A DNA stretch of 64,000 nt from Bacillus oleivorans. Lineage in GTDB: Bacteria; Bacillota; Bacilli; Bacillales; JC228. The notes beneath the pieces are model-generated. The model saw only the letters and a program-made list of their open reading frames with translations. It searched no databases and had not been told where the DNA came from. Made by a program: the position numbers and the translations under genes. Below are positions 25,498 through 35,486 of this stretch, piece by piece. Location: NCBI RefSeq assembly GCF_900207585.1, contig NZ_OAOP01000011.1, positions 62,001 to 126,000 on the forward strand, written 5' to 3'. Within the stretch, counting starts at the first letter, position 1, and each line of letters begins with the position of its first letter.

Positions 25498-26103
25498 TTA
25501 TTTAGACGGTGCTTTCACTTCCCGTTTTTTCCTCTTCCAAACCAAAAATACCGTTAAAAGAATGAGAATTGCTCCAGCGACTATAATGATTTCCTCGATC
25601 ACCAGCTGAATCGTATCGATTTCTTCTCCAAACCAATACCCCAGGAAAAAGACGCCTGTAACCCATACAAGCGCAGCTGAATAGGAAAGAAGCGCAAATT
25701 TCTTATAAGACAGCTTACTGATTCCATATAAAAAGGGCACAAAATTTCGAAACCCTGGCAGAAAATAACTGAGCGGAAGTGAAAAAGTATGGTGTTTATT
25801 CATAAATCGAATGGCTTTTTCAAGTGATTGATTTAACCTTTTCTTTTGTTTTATCCATTTTAATAGCGGTTTCCCCAGTAATCTCCCTAAAAGGTAACAG
25901 GTAGTTAATGCGCCGACAATCCCTAAATATACAGCGATAAAAGCATATGGGCTTATTAACAGGTCCGTGGAACTGGCGAATCCAATTGTCATAACAATTA
26001 TTTCATTCGGAATGGGTGCACCAAATACCCCTAGCCATAACCATAGAAATAACCCAAAATAATTAAATTGGTCTAAAATCGATTGCAATGATTCTAAATC
26101 CAA
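25498..26103 (-). CDS. DedA family membrane protein
   Basis: 201 residues, about five hydrophobic segments. DedA/SNARE-associated features: the N-terminal amphipathic MDLESLQSILDQFNYFGLFLWLWLGVFGAPIPNEIIVMTIGF, LGRLLGKPLLKW, and the FLPGFRNFVPFLYGI loop with the conserved Arg. Members are linked to lipid scrambling and membrane homeostasis. A basic C-terminal tail ends in RKKREVKAPSK. Single-gene unit, close to the YngC/YkoX-type paralogues. Confidence 0.88.
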   Translation of the reverse strand: MDLESLQSILDQFNYFGLFLWLWLGVFGAPIPNEIIVMTIGFASSTDLLISPYAFIAVYLGIVGALTTCYLLGRLLGKPLLKWIKQKKRLNQSLEKAIRFMNKHHTFSLPLSYFLPGFRNFVPFLYGISKLSYKKFALLSYSAALVWVTGVFFLGYWFGEEIDTIQLVIEEIIIVAGAILILLTVFLVWKRKKREVKAPSK

Positions 26104-26302
26104 GCTGACCCCTGCCTATCAATCTCCCATAATGGGATTTTTCTTTTTTATCATATCAAAAAAGATGCGAAAACAAATATTAAGAAGACTTGTCTGCTTT
26201 AAAAATTGAATGCTATTTGTCTATGGGTAAATTGGTCAAGTTCTTTGCATAAGATGGAAGCGAAACCCATTTATAAAATAAGAAAGAAGTGGAGGAACTG
26301 AT

Positions 26303-26689
26303 ATGTATCGCCCCCGAAGGCGTCTTCCCCCTTTCCGGTATCCGAATTTTCCTATCCAATACGGATTTCAAAACCATTATCAGTTGCCTAGACAATTTCC
26401 AGAAGTGGATACCACCTTGTTTGTAGAATCGGCCAAAATTTCCAAACCGCTTCTCACTGAAATTGTGAATCTATTAGACAAAATTGAAGAGCCTGGCCCT
26501 TTTTCAAAAAGGTTAATGGATGCGGCCCAAAGATCCGATCAAGCGAGGGTCAGACAATTGCTAAGAGAGGCAGGCGTTAAATCAGATCCGGAAATAAATA
26601 TTAATCCGGATGGACTGCGATTAACCTTTTTAGGAAAGACAGAAGCTGGAGATTTCTCTAGGATTATGATCGTTTTACGTTGGGGGTAA
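26303..26689 (+). CDS. Conserved Bacillaceae protein, possibly spore-associated
   Basis: 128 residues: a basic, Pro/Arg/Phe/Tyr-rich front (MYRPRRRLPPFRYPNFPIQYGF) followed by a globular helical-plus-strand part (SAKISKPLLTEIVNLLDKIEEPGPFSKRLMDAAQRSDQ and GLRLTFLGKTEA). GTGGAGGAAC precedes the ATG. I do not recognise it with certainty; the tyrosine/arginine-rich N-terminus resembles small spore coat-associated proteins (a YuzC-like protein is one idea). It is convergent with another low-complexity gene. Confidence 0.6.
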   Translation: MYRPRRRLPPFRYPNFPIQYGFQNHYQLPRQFPEVDTTLFVESAKISKPLLTEIVNLLDKIEEPGPFSKRLMDAAQRSDQARVRQLLREAGVKSDPEININPDGLRLTFLGKTEAGDFSRIMIVLRWG

Positions 26690-26705
26690 CACCTTAGACA
26701 TAGCA

Positions 26706-26733
26706 AAGCAGCTCAAAAACTTGAGCTGCTTTT
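26706..26733. terminator. Bidirectional terminator between two convergent small genes
   Basis: AAGCAGCTCAA (26706-26716) / TTGAGCTGCTT (26721-26731), a perfect 11-bp stem with a 4-nt loop. Confidence 0.8.
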
Positions 26734-26739
26734 AACTAT

Positions 26740-27003
26740 CTAGACATAAGGATTTGGCGGATTTGGCGGATATTGCGGATATTGCGGATACGCCTGGTAT
26801 GGCGTTGGATAATACGGATAGTAAGGATAAGGTTTGGGTCTTAGAATTGCACTACCAATTAGTCCGCCGAATAGTCCTCCAATTAATCCGCCAATAAATG
26901 GTCCTCCAAAAAAGAATGGCGAGTATCCAAGTCCAAGTCCAGGTCCAAGTTTTGGTCCAAGTCCAAGTCTAGGTCCAAGTCCAAGTCTTCTATAAGGAAA
27001 CAT
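26740..27003 (-). CDS. Gly/Leu/Pro/Tyr-rich low-complexity small protein
   Basis: 87 residues in three compositional blocks: LGLGP-type repeats (residues 7-27), a glycine-rich hydrophobic hairpin (GGPFIGGLIGGLFGGLIGSA) and a Tyr/Pro tail (YPYYPYYPTP, then YPQYPQYPPNPPNPY). At DNA level this is a GGTCCAAGTCCAAG repeat plus a TATTGCGGA repeat. AGGAGGTATTCCT precedes the ATG. The composition resembles spore coat and other structural proteins; no catalytic motif. Function unknown. Confidence 0.6.
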   Translation of the reverse strand: MFPYRRLGLGPRLGLGPKLGPGLGLGYSPFFFGGPFIGGLIGGLFGGLIGSAILRPKPYPYYPYYPTPYQAYPQYPQYPPNPPNPYV

Positions 27004-27087
27004 AGGAATACCTCCTCTTTACAATACTAAAGCCTATACTAGTTGTATATGCAAAGAGGACTTGTTTTGTATGGGCAACCTTCCCCC

Positions 27088-28401
27088 CTATAAAATCATG
27101 GCCGCAATAAAGCCAAACACGATTAACGGGAGGTTATAGTGAATAAAGGTTGGAACGACTGTATCCCAAATGTGATTATGCTGACCGTCCGCATTAAGCC
27201 CTGATGTAGGACCAAGCGTACTATCAGAAACGGGAGAACCGGCATCGCCTAATGCTCCGGCTGTTCCGATCAGGGCAATCGTTGCCATCGGACTGAATCC
27301 GAGCTCTATACAGAGCGGAACAAATATTGTAGCAATAATCGGTACAGTTGAAAACGAAGAACCAATCCCCATAGTTACAAGTAAGCCCACCAGCAGCATG
27401 ACAAGAGCGCCTAACCATTGCTGATTACCAATATAGCGGGCTGCATCAGCAACTAATGTCTCTACCTCGCCTGTCGCCCTCATTACATTGGCAAATCCGT
27501 AAGCTGAAAGCATGACAAAACCGATAAAGGCCATCATCTTCATTCCTTCAGTCAGCCATTCATCCCCCTGTTTCCCTTTTACTGTCCGCGACACATATAA
27601 GGTTACGATTCCGGCTAATGCTCCAAAAATCATAGAATCTAAGTAAATTTGAATGGCTAAAGCGATAATAACAGCAAGAATCGAAAAACCAATGTCACGT
27701 TTATTAACCGTAACGTCTTCTTGCGTGAACTCTTGAACATCCTCGTAGATTTTTGGTTTTCGATAAGTAACAAAGACGGCCAAAATTAATCCTGCTGCTA
27801 GACCTAATACGGGAATGACCATAGCTAATGGTACGTCTGATGGATCAACCGTTAATCCGCTTATCGCCATATTTTCCACAATAATTCCCTGATAAATTTG
27901 ACCGAAACCAACCGGCAGTAAAATATAAGGTGCGATCAAGCCGAACGTCAAAACATTCGCAATTAGTCTGCGGTCAATTTTTAATTCATTAAACAGCTTA
28001 AGCAAAGGCGGGATTAAAATCGGAATAAAGGCAATATGAACCGGTATGACATTTTGAGAAAAACACGCCATAATCAATACAAGAATAATGATTAACGCTT
28101 TTAATTTTTTCTTACTTTGATCCCCGCCTTTTTTGGATGATAGTTTAATAACTGATTGAATTAAAAGATCAGGTAAGCCGGTTTTGCCGATCACAAATGC
28201 GAATGCACCCAATAAGGCATAGCTTAATGCGACACTTGCACTATCTCCAAGTCCCTCAGTAAAGGTCTGTACCGTTTCTTGTAAAGATAACCCTCCCAAT
28301 AGCCCGCCAACAATGGCTCCGGCAGCAAGGGCAATCACTACATGTATCCGAAATAAGCTCAATAAGAGCATGATCATAACTGAAATAACAACTGCATTCA
28401 T
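27088..28401 (-). CDS. yuiF: Na+/H+ antiporter family transporter YuiF
   Basis: 437 residues, 11-12 spans, of the Na+/H+ antiporter family to which B. subtilis YuiF belongs (related to NhaC). Features: LLSLFRIHVVIALAAGAIVGG, FSQNVIPVHIAFIPILIPPLL, GIGSSFSTVPIIATIFVPLC and GTAGALGDAGSPVSDSTLGPTSGLNADGQHNHIWDTVVPTF. Substrate unproved; amino acid or Na+/H+ exchange are both plausible. It lies downstream of pepA on the same strand, matching B. subtilis yuiE-yuiF. Confidence 0.85.
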   Translation of the reverse strand: MNAVVISVMIMLLLSLFRIHVVIALAAGAIVGGLLGGLSLQETVQTFTEGLGDSASVALSYALLGAFAFVIGKTGLPDLLIQSVIKLSSKKGGDQSKKKLKALIIILVLIMACFSQNVIPVHIAFIPILIPPLLKLFNELKIDRRLIANVLTFGLIAPYILLPVGFGQIYQGIIVENMAISGLTVDPSDVPLAMVIPVLGLAAGLILAVFVTYRKPKIYEDVQEFTQEDVTVNKRDIGFSILAVIIALAIQIYLDSMIFGALAGIVTLYVSRTVKGKQGDEWLTEGMKMMAFIGFVMLSAYGFANVMRATGEVETLVADAARYIGNQQWLGALVMLLVGLLVTMGIGSSFSTVPIIATIFVPLCIELGFSPMATIALIGTAGALGDAGSPVSDSTLGPTSGLNADGQHNHIWDTVVPTFIHYNLPLIVFGFIAAMIL

Positions 28402-28534
28402 TTGAAAAACTCCCTGTAGATTTAAATAATTTGCTTTAGTTTGTTAAATTGGTAGAGAATTAAAATACCGTACGAGAGTATCATAGAATCGATTGATGTG
28501 TCAACGGAATGATTTTCCTCTGGTGTAAAGCAAA

Positions 28535-28567
28535 AAAATAGACCCCACAAACCGTGAGAGCCTATCT
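28535..28567 (-). terminator. Terminator after pepA
   Basis: On the minus strand ATAGGCTCTCAC / GTGGGGTCTAT forms a stem with several G-U pairs, followed by TTTTTT. It separates pepA from yuiF. Confidence 0.6.
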
Positions 28568-28582
28568 CTTCCTTACTTGACA

Positions 28583-30082
28583 CTATTTAATTGGCGTAAA
28601 ACCGTCCACTAAAGTTGCTAATGTACGAACCATTACACCGGTTGCTCCTGATGGGCCTAATTCATAGGAACTTTTGCTTGTTGCGGTTCCGGCTATGTCT
28701 AAATGGACCCAAGGCGTATCCTCGGCGAATTCCAACAAGAAAGTACCACCCATAATCGCATGACCTTCCCGGCCGGGTGAATTGTTCAAATCCGCTACTT
28801 TACTACTCCGGATTCGTTTTACATCTTTATCGGTTATTGGAAGTCTCCAAATCGGTTCTCCCGCTGCGTGGGACGCTTCCAGCACTTGTTCAAACCATGA
28901 CTCATGATTGGTCATGGCGCCAGTTGTATGAGTGCCTAATGCTACAATAACTCCTCCCGTTAATGTTGCCACATCAACGAGATACTCGGCTCCGTGATGC
29001 TTGGCATAAGTAATAGCATCAGCTAAGACTAGCCGCCCTTCTGCATCCGTATTCGACACCTCAATGGTTTTGCCATGTAATGAAGTAATGACATCATCTG
29101 GTTTAAAACTATGCCCGCTAACCATATTATCTGTCGCTGGAATCACAGCTACAACATTTTGCTCAGGACGAGTTTCACCGATGATTTCCATCGCTCCTAA
29201 GACAGCTGCCGCTCCAGCCATATCGGTCTTCATCCCAACAATACCGTCTCTCGTTTTGAGGGAATAGCCGCCCGTATCAAAGGTAACCCCTTTTCCAACT
29301 AAGCCGATTACATCTTTCCATTCAGCTTTGCCCTGGTACTTCAGGACAATTAATTTAGGCGGTTGATTTGACCCTTGGTTTACCGCAAGCAGAGCACCCA
29401 TTCCGAGCTTTTCCATATCCTCTTTTTCTAAAATTTCTGCTTCAAATCCATATGTATCCGCTAATCTTCGGGCGTGCTCAGCCAGATCGGCAGCAGTCAG
29501 CATATTTGCTGGTGTGTTTACAAGAGTCCGGGCTGAGTTAGTAGCTCTGCCATAAATATATCCTGTCTCCAGCACAGGAGTTAACTCATCTCCCTTATCT
29601 GCAGCTATAATCGTTACTTTCTCAATCTCTTTATCAGGTTCATTTGATTTTTGCTTATACCCGCTGTAGGAATACGTTGATAAGGCTAAGGCTTCCCCAA
29701 GAGCAAATGCTACCTCTTCGGATGAAAGTGAATCATTTAAAAAACTTGATAAATCAACACAAATCGTTTCGGCTTTCCCATTTAAGTGTTTAAATGCCTT
29801 TCCTAGAGATTCCTTGACACTCTCAATCGAAGCAGATCCTTTTTTCCCTAGTCCTACGGTAATGATTTTTCTCGTTCCGTCATTGCCTAGTGTAAAAATA
29901 GATCCAATTGATCTTTCTTTTTTTGAAATCTCTCCTGCTTTAAAAATGGCTTCAAGCTGGTGATTCATTCTCTCATTAATTTCACCTAATAAGCCGCTCC
30001 ATCGTACCGGCTGATCCCAAATCCCTAAAACAAACGCATCAAATGGCTCTTCCAAATTAAATTGATTGTACACTAAAAACAT
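28583..30082 (-). CDS. pepA: Leucyl aminopeptidase (M17 family)
   Basis: 499 residues from ATG 30082 ([12 protein letters not shown]), chosen because GGAGGTGAAGAG is right before it; the open frame extends 13 codons further. M17 active-site stretches: [17 protein letters not shown] (metal and catalytic Lys), [11 protein letters not shown], the family signature [13 protein letters not shown], and [14 protein letters not shown]. Hexameric two-metal cytoplasmic exopeptidase releasing N-terminal Leu and others. Corresponds to B. subtilis YuiE. Confidence 0.94.
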   Translation of the reverse strand: MFLVYNQFNLEEPFDAFVLGIWDQPVRWSGLLGEINERMNHQLEAIFKAGEISKKERSIGSIFTLGNDGTRKIITVGLGKKGSASIESVKESLGKAFKHLNGKAETICVDLSSFLNDSLSSEEVAFALGEALALSTYSYSGYKQKSNEPDKEIEKVTIIAADKGDELTPVLETGYIYGRATNSARTLVNTPANMLTAADLAEHARRLADTYGFEAEILEKEDMEKLGMGALLAVNQGSNQPPKLIVLKYQGKAEWKDVIGLVGKGVTFDTGGYSLKTRDGIVGMKTDMAGAAAVLGAMEIIGETRPEQNVVAVIPATDNMVSGHSFKPDDVITSLHGKTIEVSNTDAEGRLVLADAITYAKHHGAEYLVDVATLTGGVIVALGTHTTGAMTNHESWFEQVLEASHAAGEPIWRLPITDKDVKRIRSSKVADLNNSPGREGHAIMGGTFLLEFAEDTPWVHLDIAGTATSKSSYELGPSGATGVMVRTLATLVDGFTPIK

Positions 30083-30332
30083 CTCTTCACCTCCACCCCT
30101 TATTATAACTGTCACCAGCAAATATTTCGACTAGCTAAATATCGACAAATGCCCATAAAATATAAACAGGTATTGATTTTATGGTATACTAGTTCTCAAT
30201 AAAGTTTACTCTACCCATATACTCTGCATGAATGTCCAAGCATGAAATCCTCGCCCTCACAAAAAACAGAACAGTCAGTAAACTTAATTGTGTAATAAAA
30301 CCTTAGTTTTTATTGGAAAAGGTGGACACAAC

Positions 30333-30788
30333 ATGGTATTATTTCAAAATTTCCCTTTAATTGCTGCGATTTTAGCAATCATTTTTGCCCAATTTGTCAA
30401 AATCCCCATCGCATTTATCACAACACAAAAATGGGACTGGTCTCTTTTTAATAGTACAGGCGGCATGCCAAGCAGCCACTCTGCCGCAGTCACAGCTCTG
30501 ACTACTGGAGTAGCCCTTGAAGAAGGAATGGGCTCTACTCTCTTTGCTGTTTCTGCCGTCTTTGCAATTATTGTCATGTACGATTCTTCCGGGGTTCGGA
30601 GACAAACCGGTGAACAGGCAATTGCCATTAATCAGCTTATGAAGGACTTTCAAAGAATCGTTCGTGAACCTAAACATGCCAAACCTCTAAAGGAGCTTAA
30701 GGAAGTCTTAGGTCACAAACCAATTGAAGTATTCTTTGGAGCATTAACTGGAATCATCTTAACTCTTTTTCTTCATATCTTGTTTTAA
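30333..30788 (+). CDS. yuiD: Divergent PAP2 family protein YuiD
   Basis: 151 residues from ATG 30333 behind AAAAGGTGG; an upstream in-frame ATG (30288) lacks a ribosome site. Membrane protein of the DUF212 divergent PAP2 (acidphosphatase/vanadium-haloperoxidase related) family, with GGMPSSHSAAVTALTTGVALEEG and the MYDSSGVRRQTGEQA segment. It is divergent from pepA as in B. subtilis. Enzymatic activity unproved. Confidence 0.9.
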   Translation: MVLFQNFPLIAAILAIIFAQFVKIPIAFITTQKWDWSLFNSTGGMPSSHSAAVTALTTGVALEEGMGSTLFAVSAVFAIIVMYDSSGVRRQTGEQAIAINQLMKDFQRIVREPKHAKPLKELKEVLGHKPIEVFFGALTGIILTLFLHILF

Positions 30789-30793
30789 ATATG

Positions 30794-30827
30794 AAAAAAG
30801 CGCTACAAATAGGAGTAGCGCTTTTTT
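30794..30827 (+). terminator. Terminator after yuiD
   Basis: AAAAAAGCGCTAC (30794-30806) / GTAGCGCTTTTTT (30815-30827), 13 bp with an 8-nt loop. Confidence 0.9.
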
Positions 30828-30855
30828 CATGGTTGATAATAAACAAATAAGTGCA

Positions 30856-31416
30856 TTAATAACCTGATAGGATAATAGGTTTATCGAGTATTTCATAATA
30901 CTCATGCAAATTACCTTCAAAAATGGGATTAAGAATGGGTAGAGTTTGAATCTCGTGCGGAGCTATAAGGGCATGCGGTTTTCCGAATTGATAAATGCCG
31001 GCCTGTTCTAAAATAAAGGCAATAAACTGGGAACAGAAATATCGCTGACCGTGTTCAATTGATATATTAAGAACTATCCCAAGAATCCCGAAATAATTAT
31101 ACTTAAACTTATCCGAGTTTTCCTTCATCTCGACTAAATATTGATTAATGATCTCCCATTGATCATCCGTTACAGTTAAGGAGCATAACAGACAGCGAAT
31201 GTCTGACTTTTTAGCGAATATCCCCTGTTTGGGATGTTCCTGAACAAACCCCCCTGATAGCGGGTTATTTATTTTTTTGCGGCCAAAGCTATACATTTCT
31301 CTAAAATCATTCGATAAAACGATCGAAACATGATTATATTTAGCTTTTGTAAAGAGACGGATAGATTTAGCAATCCATGTTTCAGGATCTGTAAATAAAA
31401 TATAAATTTCTTTCAT
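30856..31416 (-). CDS. Predicted permuted papain-like (YiiX/YycO-type) cysteine hydrolase
   Basis: 186 residues. The circularly permuted NlpC/P60-like order is suggested by a His first (His29 in KYNHVSIVLS) and a Cys later (Cys128 in RYFCSQFIAFILEQAG), with Leu/Tyr-rich strands between. It starts MKEIYILFTDPETWIAKSIRLFTKAKYNH, typical of YycO/YiiX relatives that act as amidases or thioesterases on lipid or cell-wall amides. No signal peptide. Substrate unknown. Stands alone between yuiD and yuiC. Confidence 0.6.
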   Translation of the reverse strand: MKEIYILFTDPETWIAKSIRLFTKAKYNHVSIVLSNDFREMYSFGRKKINNPLSGGFVQEHPKQGIFAKKSDIRCLLCSLTVTDDQWEIINQYLVEMKENSDKFKYNYFGILGIVLNISIEHGQRYFCSQFIAFILEQAGIYQFGKPHALIAPHEIQTLPILNPIFEGNLHEYYEILDKPIILSGY

Positions 31417-31590
31417 ACTATACCTCTTTAAAGATTTATATTAAAAAACCGATTATTTCTTAATCTGGGTATTAAATGGAATGCTCTCTAAGTATACGAT
31501 AAATTTCTTCATTTGTTTTCATTTTTAAAAATTTTTATTTTCCATTTTCTCTAATAAACGAAAAAAATTGCTAAAACCCTCACTTTTTTT

Positions 31591-31623
31591 TAAAAAAATA
31601 ACCTCCTGTTTTTCACAGGAAGT
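31591..31623 (-). terminator. Terminator after yuiC
   Basis: Minus strand ACTTCCTGT (31615-31623) / ACAGGAGGT (31601-31609), loop of five, then a T run (31592-31598). Confidence 0.85.
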
Positions 31624-31642
31624 CAGTTCATCTCTTTTCAAA

Positions 31643-32347
31643 CTAATTTCTATTCGCTTTTGTATATTGATGTCGAAACACTTGCATCGCTTCATTTTCA
31701 TTTAAAGCTTGGAGATCCTTTTCAGTAAGGGTTCCGTCACCCATTTCTACAACATACACTTCCACAGTTTTTTTACCCCATTGATCATAGACGTCATCTA
31801 CTGTCTCGTAAAACAAATCTAATCGGTCCCCTTTGATCGCAGAACCTTTATCTGCGACAACACCATAGCCATAACCAGGGATAAACAAAATAGTCCCAAT
31901 TGGGAATACCCTTAAATCTGCGGCTACCGTTGAGTATAAGTCCCGTTTTACCTTAACGCCCGAATATGTAATTCCATAAGAGGGATGACCCGGGCTTTTA
32001 CCTGTCGATTCTACACCTGCTGTATATCCAGTTGCTACAACCGTTCTCTTAGGGTACTGCGACCAATCAATCGCTTCTTCTAATGTAGGCGGTTCGGAAA
32101 CCACAGGCTTGGCAGATGAAATCAAAAGCTCAGAACCCGCTGTTCTGTTTAAGGCCTTTAAGGTAAGACCTGATGCTCGGTATCTATGATTTTCGTAAAT
32201 TTTTTCTGTATTGGAACGTTCCAAATCAAACTGGGATACCCAAGGGGATACATACGCACTTGCCTTTGCACCAGAGACAAATTGAAAAGTCGTCCATAAA
32301 GCTAAAACTACTAACACAGCCATCCATAATTTTTTATAGTTTACCAT
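31643..32347 (-). CDS. yuiC: 3D-domain protein YuiC (stationary-phase/spore lytic transglycosylase type)
   Basis: 234 residues: N-terminal membrane anchor/signal ([23 protein letters not shown]) and a C-terminal 3D domain with the three Asp of the name: [39 protein letters not shown]. The 3D domain resembles the MltA/RpfB catalytic fold and cleaves peptidoglycan in Sps/YuiC proteins. First conserved Thr/Gly segment [23 protein letters not shown] is intact. Same position as B. subtilis yuiC next to yuiB-yuiA. Confidence 0.88.
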   Translation of the reverse strand: MVNYKKLWMAVLVVLALWTTFQFVSGAKASAYVSPWVSQFDLERSNTEKIYENHRYRASGLTLKALNRTAGSELLISSAKPVVSEPPTLEEAIDWSQYPKRTVVATGYTAGVESTGKSPGHPSYGITYSGVKVKRDLYSTVAADLRVFPIGTILFIPGYGYGVVADKGSAIKGDRLDLFYETVDDVYDQWGKKTVEVYVVEMGDGTLTEKDLQALNENEAMQVFRHQYTKANRN

Positions 32348-32535
32348 CTAGATTTTCACTCCTCCCTGGACATATTCCTTTCCGATTTAGAGGGAAAATA
32401 TACAAGGAGAGTTAAATTTATTTAAAAATTTGAAAATTCTGTTTCAATATAAACATAGGTTAAAAGCCTTTAAAACCGCTAAAATACAAGTACGAAACCT
32501 AATAACACTGCGTTGCCAGATTAAAAAATTATAAA

Positions 32536-32564
32536 TAAAAAAACGGTGGATCCACCGTTTTTTT
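32536..32564 (-). terminator. Terminator at the end of yuiB
   Basis: AAACGGTGGATCCACCGTTT (32541-32560) is a perfect 20-bp palindrome flanked by A and T runs; it begins just past the yuiB stop. Confidence 0.85.
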
Positions 32565-32889
32565 AAAACATTCGATATCCGCGTTTTCTTAAAGCAATAA
32601 TGACGATACCTGCTGTGATGGCCCCGGCAAATCCGCTCACTAAAATAACGATATCAACCAGGTGTAAAGAGACTATATTCTCCCACAAATTAGTAAAGCT
32701 TCCGCCAGGAGATAAAAAGTAATCTACAAAGCGAATATCATCAATAATCATAAGCGCTACGATCGGAAAAATAATCGCCATGATCCATGACATTCTTAAA
32801 ATCATATTTAATAAAAAACCGATTCCGAAAAAAAGAATAAAAAATAATACAACTGAAATTATGACTGCCGGAATACTCATTTGTTCCAT
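32563..32889 (-). CDS. yuiB: YuiB family membrane protein
   Basis: 108 residues, three hydrophobic segments (VIISVVLFFILFFGIGFLLNMIL, WIMAIIFPIVALMII, LVDIVILVSGFAGAITAGIVIIAL) and a short basic end. Matches YuiB of the Bacillus yuiABC cluster in size and place; function unknown. AGAGGTG stands about 11 nt before the chosen ATG, and a second ATG three codons on is possible. Confidence 0.85.
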   Translation of the reverse strand: MEQMSIPAVIISVVLFFILFFGIGFLLNMILRMSWIMAIIFPIVALMIIDDIRFVDYFLSPGGSFTNLWENIVSLHLVDIVILVSGFAGAITAGIVIIALRKRGYRMF

Positions 32890-33000
32890 ATGCAGACAAA
32901 CACCTCTTTCACGTTAACAAGTTTTAGTGTAATGAAAGAAGCAAAGACAGTCAATGAATAAGATTGAACATTTGTGGACAATTTTTAACTATATATAAAC

Positions 33001-33027
33001 AAAAAAAATTCCGTAACAACGGAAAAA
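33001..33027 (-). terminator. Terminator after yuiA
   Basis: TTCCGT (33009-33014) / ACGGAA (33019-33024) with a T run on the minus strand (33001-33008). Confidence 0.75.
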
Positions 33028-33058
33028 TCGGTAATCATAATTTGAAGATGTTCGTATA

Positions 33059-33190
33059 CTAAGAAGCCTCTTTTTTCTTGCCGGTACCGCTGCAGCAAGG
33101 GCAGGTTTCAGAACCGCCGAGTAATAATTGAAAATATCCTTTTCCTGAACAGTAATCACATTCTTTACCAGTCTGGCTGTTGATTAGCAT
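33059..33190 (-). CDS. yuiA: YuiA, 43-residue zinc-binding DnaJ-like protein
   Basis: Short gene read directly from the sequence: 43 residues with two CxxCxGxG-like zinc motifs, Cys11/Cys14 (CDYCSGKG) and Cys30-Cys33 (CPCCSGTG), as in half of a DnaJ zinc finger. A Lys-rich tail ends in KKKEAS. AGGAGTG lies 6 nt before the ATG, and a terminator follows. The yuiC-yuiB-yuiA order is that of B. subtilis. Function unknown. Confidence 0.85.
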   Translation of the reverse strand: MLINSQTGKECDYCSGKGYFQLLLGGSETCPCCSGTGKKKEAS

Positions 33191-33340
33191 AAGGTACACT
33201 CCTTTTTAAGGTTTTGTGATGCTACTATATCAGGATTTTTTTTATTGGAAAAGGCGTAGAAACAGGCACATTTCCTTATGTAAACGCATTCAATAATAGT
33301 TTTCTTCATTTTGCTAATTGTTTCTTAATTTTTCTGAAGA

Positions 33341-33832
33341 TTACAAAAACAAATGATAAGCAGTGTAACCAAAGTGCTCTCCTGGATTTTCTTCATATTT
33401 CCCTTTTAAAATAACTCCATTCGATTTTTTGCAAAAATACTTGACTAACAAAGATGCATCCGGATCGTTGATCATTTCATCCGGACACATAAAGCGAGCT
33501 TCCATAATTTCTTTCTCCTGCACCTGAATGGAGCCTGCAACCGGCTTTAAACGAAATATAATCATATTGTCGCTAATCCGATTTTCAATGACCCCCGTTC
33601 TTACTCCTAAGCATCCTATCACTTCAGCATGAATACCCGTTTCTTCTAACACTTCTCTAACCGCTGCCTGATCAGCTGTTTCGGATTCTTTTACAAAACC
33701 AGCCGGAAAGGACCAGACACCCTTTAGACCGCTATATGCTTTTTTCACAACAAGAAATCTGCCAGTCTCATCAACGACAACAGCTGATACACCTAACCAC
33801 ACGTTTCCCCGTTTGGCACTGTTCTCATTCAT
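33341..33832 (-). CDS. NUDIX hydrolase
   Basis: 163 residues. The Nudix box is complete: GFVKESETADQAAVREVLEETGIHAEVIG (GX5EX7REVXEEXGI). Hydrolyses a nucleoside diphosphate-linked compound; substrate unknown. A tail beyond the domain (KGKYEENPGEHFGYTAYHLFL) is unusual. GGGGGAG precedes the ATG. There is no counterpart at this position in B. subtilis, so it looks like an insertion between yuiA and yumB. Confidence 0.9.
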   Translation of the reverse strand: MNENSAKRGNVWLGVSAVVVDETGRFLVVKKAYSGLKGVWSFPAGFVKESETADQAAVREVLEETGIHAEVIGCLGVRTGVIENRISDNMIIFRLKPVAGSIQVQEKEIMEARFMCPDEMINDPDASLLVKYFCKKSNGVILKGKYEENPGEHFGYTAYHLFL

Positions 33833-33887
33833 CTGTTACTCCCCCTCATCCAATCTATAAGCATATTTTAACAGTTATCGATCATAT

Positions 33888-33918
33888 AAAAAAAGGCTGC
33901 TGCAATGGCAGCAACCCT
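33888..33918 (-). terminator. Terminator after yumB
   Basis: GGCTGCTGC (33895-33903) / GCAGCAACC (33908-33916) with a G-U pair, followed on the minus strand by TTTTTTT. Confidence 0.85.
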
Positions 33919-33932
33919 AGCGTTTCTAACTA

Positions 33933-35150
33933 TTAAAAGAAATTAAATTTTCCTTTTTTCAGTACAAGTCCAGGTCCGCCAATCATGAACAGAGCACGGT
34001 TATCAACGACCTTTTTCATAAAAGCAGCTTTAGAACCTGTAATCTTCTTGCCGAATACAACACCCACTCCATCATCATGACCAAGTGAACAAACAGTACC
34101 TTTATCATCAAATTTAAACTCTTGAAGATTTCCTTTTCCGCGAACAAGAGTCACAAGATTATTAGCACATAGTTCACCTTGCTGCATAGAAATTTGTGCA
34201 GTTGGAGGATATGGACGATTAATTTCTTCATTGATCATAAGTGCACAGTCACCAATGATAAATACGTCATTATGTCCAGGAGCCGAAAGTGTTTTTTCAA
34301 CTTTTACACGGCCTCTCATTGCTTCAAAGCCAGATTCCTCAACAATAGAATTTCCTCTTACACCAGCAGCCCAAACAACTGTTTTCGCTTTAATTTCTTC
34401 AACATCATTTTCACCTTTCGCAACGATAAAGCCATCAGGTGTACATTCTTTAATCGCTGTTCCGATCTTGAATTCAACACCTTTTCTTTCAAGATGAGAA
34501 ACCGCGTAATCAACTAGCTCAGGATCAAATCCAGGTAAAGCAGTTGGTGCAGCCTCTACACAAATAATTTTTACTTTATGGTAATCGATATCGTATTCTT
34601 TACAAAGATCAGGCACACGGTTTGCTAATTCACCTAAGAATTCTATTCCGGTAAATCCAGCTCCCCCAACTACAATTCTAAGGCGGGTGTCGTCTTTTTC
34701 TGCTTCGTTGTTGTAAGTAGCAAATTGGTACTCAATATGTTCTCTAAGCTGTCTGGCAGAGTTGACATTAGAAATCATGAAAGCGTATTCATGCAGACCT
34801 TTGATTCCAAATGTTTCTGGCTCAGCACCCAGGGCAACAACTAGATAATCGTATGATAATTCCTGTCCTTCAAGGACAACTTTTTTATCAGCTGTGCTGA
34901 TTTTTTGCACCGTGTCTTGAATAAATGTTACTTTATTTTTGTCAATAACGCTTGCAACGTCATAGCGGACTTTATCATGATGTAGAGTTCCAGCAGATGC
35001 TTCATGTAGCCATGTAGTTTCATAATGGTAATCATTTTTGTTTACTAAAAAAATCTCTGCTTCATTTACTCCTAGTTGCTTTTGAAGACGAGTGGCTACC
35101 ATGAGTCCACCGTATCCAGCCCCTAGAATAACAATATTAGGCTTTTTCAA
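33933..35150 (-). CDS. yumB: Type II NADH dehydrogenase-like protein YumB
   Basis: 405 residues. Two-dinucleotide flavoprotein fold: FAD motif [20 protein letters not shown] motif [19 protein letters not shown], and the FAD-binding [14 protein letters not shown] with [19 protein letters not shown]. This is the Ndh/YumB architecture, a single-subunit NADH:quinone oxidoreductase, peripheral on the membrane. The start is taken as TTG 35150 ([10 protein letters not shown]), 11 nt after AAGGTGG; GTG codons at 35159 and 35165 sit too close to that site. Divergent from yumC as in B. subtilis. Confidence 0.88.
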   Translation of the reverse strand: MKKPNIVILGAGYGGLMVATRLQKQLGVNEAEIFLVNKNDYHYETTWLHEASAGTLHHDKVRYDVASVIDKNKVTFIQDTVQKISTADKKVVLEGQELSYDYLVVALGAEPETFGIKGLHEYAFMISNVNSARQLREHIEYQFATYNNEAEKDDTRLRIVVGGAGFTGIEFLGELANRVPDLCKEYDIDYHKVKIICVEAAPTALPGFDPELVDYAVSHLERKGVEFKIGTAIKECTPDGFIVAKGENDVEEIKAKTVVWAAGVRGNSIVEESGFEAMRGRVKVEKTLSAPGHNDVFIIGDCALMINEEINRPYPPTAQISMQQGELCANNLVTLVRGKGNLQEFKFDDKGTVCSLGHDDGVGVVFGKKITGSKAAFMKKVVDNRALFMIGGPGLVLKKGKFNFF

Positions 35151-35486
35151 CAGTATCACTTCCACCTTTTTTGATATATTTTTTCATAAAAAGGGTCATT
35201 TCATGTTCCCATATCTTAATTATTCGTTTGTGATGAATTTCACTTATGAGTGCAAAAAAATGGCGGATGAAATAGAACCCCTAAACACCTTAGTTTAATC
35301 CCACAGTCTCATACTTCACAAAAAAATGATTGGCGCTTGTGATAAGACGAACGACCAACTGTAAAAAATTTATCAATAATTGTCATAAAATCTTAACAAT
35401 ATCTCCGTTACCATCATATGATTTTTTCACAGTCTTTTCAAGCATCAACCTTTAATTTAGAATATTAAGAAAAAGGTTTGGGCATG

